This document shows, piece after piece, positions 61,321 through 64,000 of a stretch of 64,000 bases of DNA. Each line of letters opens with the position of its first letter. The first letter of the stretch is position 1. The notes beneath the pieces are model-generated. The model did not search any database, was not told the DNA's origin, and saw only the letters and a program-made list of their open reading frames with translations. This stretch comes from an uncultured Halomonas sp. (GTDB lineage: Bacteria; Pseudomonadota; Gammaproteobacteria; Pseudomonadales; Halomonadaceae), in assembly GCF_947493865.1 (NCBI RefSeq), contig NZ_CANLTC010000002.1, forward strand, positions 1 through 64,000, written 5' to 3'. The translations under genes and the position numbers were made by a program.

Positions 61321-62117
61321 ATCACCTTCTTGCGCAGCCATGCCGCCAGCGCTTCACCCGCGATCACCAGCACGATGATCGCCAGTAGAATGGTAGCCAC
61401 GGTGCGCCAATCCAGCATGTCGATGGCGCCCTGCAGAATGACCCCGATCCCGCCTGCGCCGACGAGGCCGAGCACCGTGGATTCGCGCAGGTTGATGTCC
61501 CAGCGCAGGATGCTCACGGCAAAGAACGTTGGCACGACTTGCGGCACGATCGCATAGAGAATGACCTTTGCCCGGGAGGCGCCGGTAGCTTCCAACGCCT
61601 CGACGGGACGTCGATCAATCTCCTCGATGGCCTCGCCGATCAGCTTGCCGAGAAAGCCCAGGGAGCGAAACATGATGGCGACGATGCCGGCGAGCACCCC
61701 GGGGCCGAAGATCGCCACGAACAGCAGCGCCCAGATCAAGGTGTTCACTGAACGGCTGGAAACGAGAATGAAACGGCCAAGCCACAGGGTCGCCCGATTG
61801 GGGGTGGTGTTCTGGGCCGAGATGTAGGCGACGGGCAGGGAGAGAAAGACCGCAAAGAACGTTGCGATGGTGGCAATGTTGAGCGTCTCGATCAGTGCCC
61901 AGGTAATGGCGCTGATGGCGGAAACATCCGGTGGCACCATGCGTTTGAAAAGATCGCCGATCTGGGCGGGCGCATCCCACACCCAGGGCCAGATGATGTC
62001 GATGGTGGTCAGTGACCATGCGGCCGCCGCAGCAATGAAGAGCATCCCGGCAAGTCGCCCCCAGCGTTGGCGTCGGGTATGGCGCGACCAGGCGCGATCA
62101 GCAATCGATTCTTTCAC
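61317..62117 (-). CDS. phnE: Phosphonate-type ABC transporter permease (PhnE), second copy
   Basis: A 266-residue permease with six hydrophobic segments; SVNTLIWALLFVAIFGPGVL and the coupling loop EAIEEIDRRPVEALEATGAS with LGLVGAGGIGVIL are typical of PhnE. A GTG with GGAG upstream is the start. It forms a heterodimer with the permease encoded before it. Confidence 0.93.
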   Translation of the reverse strand: MKESIADRAWSRHTRRQRWGRLAGMLFIAAAAAWSLTTIDIIWPWVWDAPAQIGDLFKRMVPPDVSAISAITWALIETLNIATIATFFAVFLSLPVAYISAQNTTPNRATLWLGRFILVSSRSVNTLIWALLFVAIFGPGVLAGIVAIMFRSLGFLGKLIGEAIEEIDRRPVEALEATGASRAKVILYAIVPQVVPTFFAVSILRWDINLRESTVLGLVGAGGIGVILQGAIDMLDWRTVATILLAIIVLVIAGEALAAWLRKKVI

Positions 62118-62129
62118 CAGACGCTCCTT

Positions 62130-62942
62130 TTACCAGAGGTTTTTTCGAATGCGCCCACTGATCGCTTCGCTGACCAGGATGACGGCAATGATGACCAGGG
62201 TGATCGCCAAGGCAAAATCGTAGTCGTAGCGGCCAAAGGCGTTCATCAGGGTCGAGCCGATGCCCCCTGCGCCGACGATGCCGACCACCGCCGAGGCGCG
62301 CAGATTGCTATCCAGTTGATAGATCGAGAGGCCGATCTGACGCGGCATGATCTGTGGCAACACACCGAATTGCAGCACGGTGAACGAGCCGGTGCCGGTG
62401 CTGCGCAGCGCTTCCACCTGGCCCCAGTCGATTTCCTCGATGCGCTCCGCGAGCATCTTGGCAACGAAGCCGATGGAATAGATGGTCAAGGTCAAGATAC
62501 CCGCCACCGGGCCGAATCCCACGGCCTTGACGAACAAGATGGCGACGATGACCGGATGGAAGCTGCGAGCCACGATGATCAAGATGCGGCCCAGCAGATA
62601 GACCGGCAGGGCAGCGATGTTGCGCGCCGCCATGAAGGCGATGGGCACGCTCAGTGCCAGCCCGAGCAAGGTGGCGAGGATGGCGATCTGCAGGCTCTCC
62701 AGAAAGCCTTTCAGCAGCAGGCCGCCGCGATCGAAGTTGGGCGGAAAGGCGCCGCCGAAGATGCGCGCAGCGCGCTCCATGCCTTGACTGATGCGCGCCC
62801 AGTCGAAGGGCAGGGTGGTGATTGCCCAGGCGGCATAGATCACGAAACCGATCAGCAGTCCCCAGCGCAACCAGGGGTTGGCGATGAAGGGCGCCTTGCG
62901 CCACTGGCGAGGCGTCGCTGCCGGCGTCGAGTCGCTGCTCAT
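62130..62942 (-). CDS. phnE: Phosphonate-type ABC transporter permease (PhnE), first copy
   Basis: A 270-residue permease with six hydrophobic segments and the same landmarks (SFHPVIVAILFVKAVGFGPV, ERIEEIDWGQVEALRSTGTG, VGIVGAGGIGSTL). It overlaps phnC by four bases (ATGA) and is followed 12 bases later by the second phnE. Two different permease genes in a row are common in phn loci. Confidence 0.94.
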   Translation of the reverse strand: MSSDSTPAATPRQWRKAPFIANPWLRWGLLIGFVIYAAWAITTLPFDWARISQGMERAARIFGGAFPPNFDRGGLLLKGFLESLQIAILATLLGLALSVPIAFMAARNIAALPVYLLGRILIIVARSFHPVIVAILFVKAVGFGPVAGILTLTIYSIGFVAKMLAERIEEIDWGQVEALRSTGTGSFTVLQFGVLPQIMPRQIGLSIYQLDSNLRASAVVGIVGAGGIGSTLMNAFGRYDYDFALAITLVIIAVILVSEAISGRIRKNLW

Positions 62943-63730
62943 GTTGCTACCTTGTCGGTACTCGAGGCTGCGGCAGGCGCTTCCTGGTCTTCCGACGTGC
63001 CGCTGTACACCGAGTCCATGGCATCCTGGTCCAGATCGCCGGGCTTGCCATCGAAGATGATGCGTCCGAAGCGCATGCCGACGATGCGCTGAGTGAACTC
63101 CTTGGCTTCACTGACGTTGTGAATATTGATCAGTACCGGCAGATGCAGCTCACTGGCGAGTCGCTGCAACAACTCCATGATCTGGCGGGATGTGACCGGG
63201 TCCAGGGAGGCGGTGGGTTCGTCTGCCAGCAGGATGTCCGGATCCTGCATCAACGCGCGCACGACGCCGACCCGCTGGCGTTCGCCCCCGGAAAGTTCGT
63301 CGGCGCGCTTGTTGGCATAATGTGCAATGCCCACCCGCTCCATGAGCTGGAAGGCGCGTTCGATGTCTTCCGCCGGGTAGCGCCGCAGCGCGGCGCGCCA
63401 GTAGGGGATGTAGCCCAGGCGGCCACACTGCACGTTCTCCATGACCGTGAGCCGGTCGACCAGATTGAAGCCCTGAAAGATCATCCCGATGCGTCGGCGT
63501 GCCTTGCGCAGGCCATCCCGCTTGAGCGTGGTGAGTTCCATGTCGTTGAGCACGATGCTGCCCGAGGTCGGCTCGACCAGACGATTGATACAGCGTAATA
63601 ACGTACTTTTGCCGGCCCCCGAAGCGCCGATGATCGAAACGACGGACTCCCCCGGTACCTCCAGATCGAGATCCTTCAGTACCGGTTCGCCATTACCGTA
63701 GCGCTTGACCAAGCGAGAAATGCGAAGCAT
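62939..63730 (-). CDS. phnC: Phosphonate-type ABC transporter ATPase (PhnC)
   Basis: A 263-residue ATPase: Walker A GASGAGKSTLLRCINRL near residue 35, signature LSGGERQRVGVVRAL, Walker B ILLADEPTASLDPVTS, and switch His in NIHNVSEA. Family length and FQGFNLVDRLTVMENV fit PhnC. TTGGAGG precedes the ATG. With PhnD and two PhnE it imports phosphonate, phosphite or a related phosphorus compound; no C-P lyase or oxidase gene is in the window to tell which. Confidence 0.95.
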   Translation of the reverse strand: MLRISRLVKRYGNGEPVLKDLDLEVPGESVVSIIGASGAGKSTLLRCINRLVEPTSGSIVLNDMELTTLKRDGLRKARRRIGMIFQGFNLVDRLTVMENVQCGRLGYIPYWRAALRRYPAEDIERAFQLMERVGIAHYANKRADELSGGERQRVGVVRALMQDPDILLADEPTASLDPVTSRQIMELLQRLASELHLPVLINIHNVSEAKEFTQRIVGMRFGRIIFDGKPGDLDQDAMDSVYSGTSEDQEAPAAASSTDKVAT

Positions 63731-63751
63731 TGGTGGCCTCCAAGAAGAAGT

Positions 63752-63875
63752 TGAAAAGTCGGCGAGCGAAGGCCAGACAAGGCAAGAATCGGCGAAAGAG
63801 CGGAGTTTACTGGGGTGTAAATGAGTATCTTGAGCCGATTCTTAACGCCGTATGGCCGAGCGCAGCCACTTTTCA
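63752..63875. repeat. Interspersed imperfect hairpin between phnD and phnC
   Basis: A 124-bp segment starting TGAAAAGT and ending ACTTTTCA, with an inner perfect 10-bp pair AAGAATCGGC (63784-63793) / GCCGATTCTT (63834-63843) and further partial pairing between. It fills the gap between phnD and phnC. It looks like a REP/MITE-type intergenic repeat; as RNA it could form a long hairpin that sets the ratio of binding protein to ATPase. Confidence 0.6.
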
Positions 63876-63878
63876 GGC

Positions 63879-64000
63879 TTATTCGATGTTCTCGCGGGTG
63901 TAGCTAATCCCATTCGCCTCCTGAATATCCCGGATGACCTCCCAATCCTCCTTGTAGCTGATGGGGACGAACTGCGTGACGCCGGTGAACTCTTCACCCA
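63879..64000 (-). CDS. phnD: C-terminal end of a phosphonate-binding protein (PhnD), cut by the window
   Basis: The last 39 codons of a leftward gene ending TAA at 63879-63881. They read EEFTGVTQFVPISYKEDW, then EVIRDIQEANGISYTRENIE, which fits the end of PhnD-type periplasmic binding proteins (WxVIRxIQEANGI). The position directly before phnC supports this. The rest lies beyond the window. Confidence 0.75.
   Translation of the reverse strand, partial: GEEFTGVTQFVPISYKEDWEVIRDIQEANGISYTRENIE

Overview
The window looks like chromosomal DNA of a Halomonas-type gammaproteobacterium (Halomonadaceae or a close relative). This rests on protein character rather than on any database search: an MvaT-type H-NS protein, ECA-type WecE/WecF enzymes, TRAP and PhnCDE transporters, and moderately GC-rich coding DNA broken by AT-rich islands. 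No rRNA, tRNA, CRISPR array or complete insertion sequence was recognised.

Layout. (1) 1-4.8 kb: the tail of a possible transposase, then a leftward purine operon (8-oxoguanine deaminase and an NCS2 nucleobase permease) preceded by a compact structured leader, then a small lipoprotein and a YuiF/NhaC-type permease. (2) 4.8-7.1 kb: an AT-rich island with an MvaT-like nucleoid protein, a short paralogue that keeps only the oligomerisation part, and a dead antitoxin gene. (3) 7.1-12.3 kb: an SLC13-type (probably sulfate) permease, cysD and a cysN-cysC fusion, with a four-helix-bundle gene wedged between cysD and cysNC. These enzymes make PAPS. (4) 12.4-33.7 kb: a DUF4160/DUF2442 pair and then a large surface-polysaccharide locus. 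It holds rmlBDAC (dTDP-rhamnose), a methyltransferase-double glycosyltransferase, a PAPS-type sulfotransferase, rhamnosyltransferase-like enzymes, an ABC exporter (a TPR-fused Wzm, and Wzt), an initiating sugar-phosphate transferase, an O-antigen ligase/polymerase, a Fuc4NAc branch (WecF, acetyltransferase, WecE), and leftward core-type genes. (5) 33.7-36.3 kb: toxin-antitoxin modules (hipBA with three evenly spaced operators, a vapBC remnant, a PemK-type pair). (6) 36.4-39.1 kb: a Yip1 membrane protein, a MITE-like repeat and a MotA/MotB-type pair whose MotB carries six 17-residue repeats. (7) 39.2-44.1 kb: a leftward ribose operon, rbsDACB-rbsR. (8) 44.2-54.7 kb: a GntR regulator divergent from a catabolic operon (TRAP transporter, crotonase, CoA-transferase, class V aminotransferase, FAD/Fe-S dehydrogenase). 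(9) 55-58.7 kb: a small membrane protein, a hydrolase, an exported amidohydrolase, and a toxin-antitoxin module with a broken toxin. (10) 58.9-64 kb: glutaryl-CoA dehydrogenase with a CoA-transferase, convergent with a phnD-phnC-phnE-phnE phosphonate-type transporter whose phnD runs off the window.

How the parts may work together: the sulfate permease, CysD and CysNC would supply PAPS to the sulfotransferase encoded inside the polysaccharide locus, which predicts a sulfated rhamnose/Fuc4NAc-containing glycan exported by the ABC route. The AT-rich, probably acquired segments (5.4-7.1 kb and 16.3-20.6 kb) are the sort of DNA an MvaT protein silences. The headless MvaT paralogue is the strongest candidate here for an undescribed regulatory device. 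Start codons were chosen from Shine-Dalgarno sequences, overlaps and family length. All family calls come from reading motifs by eye.
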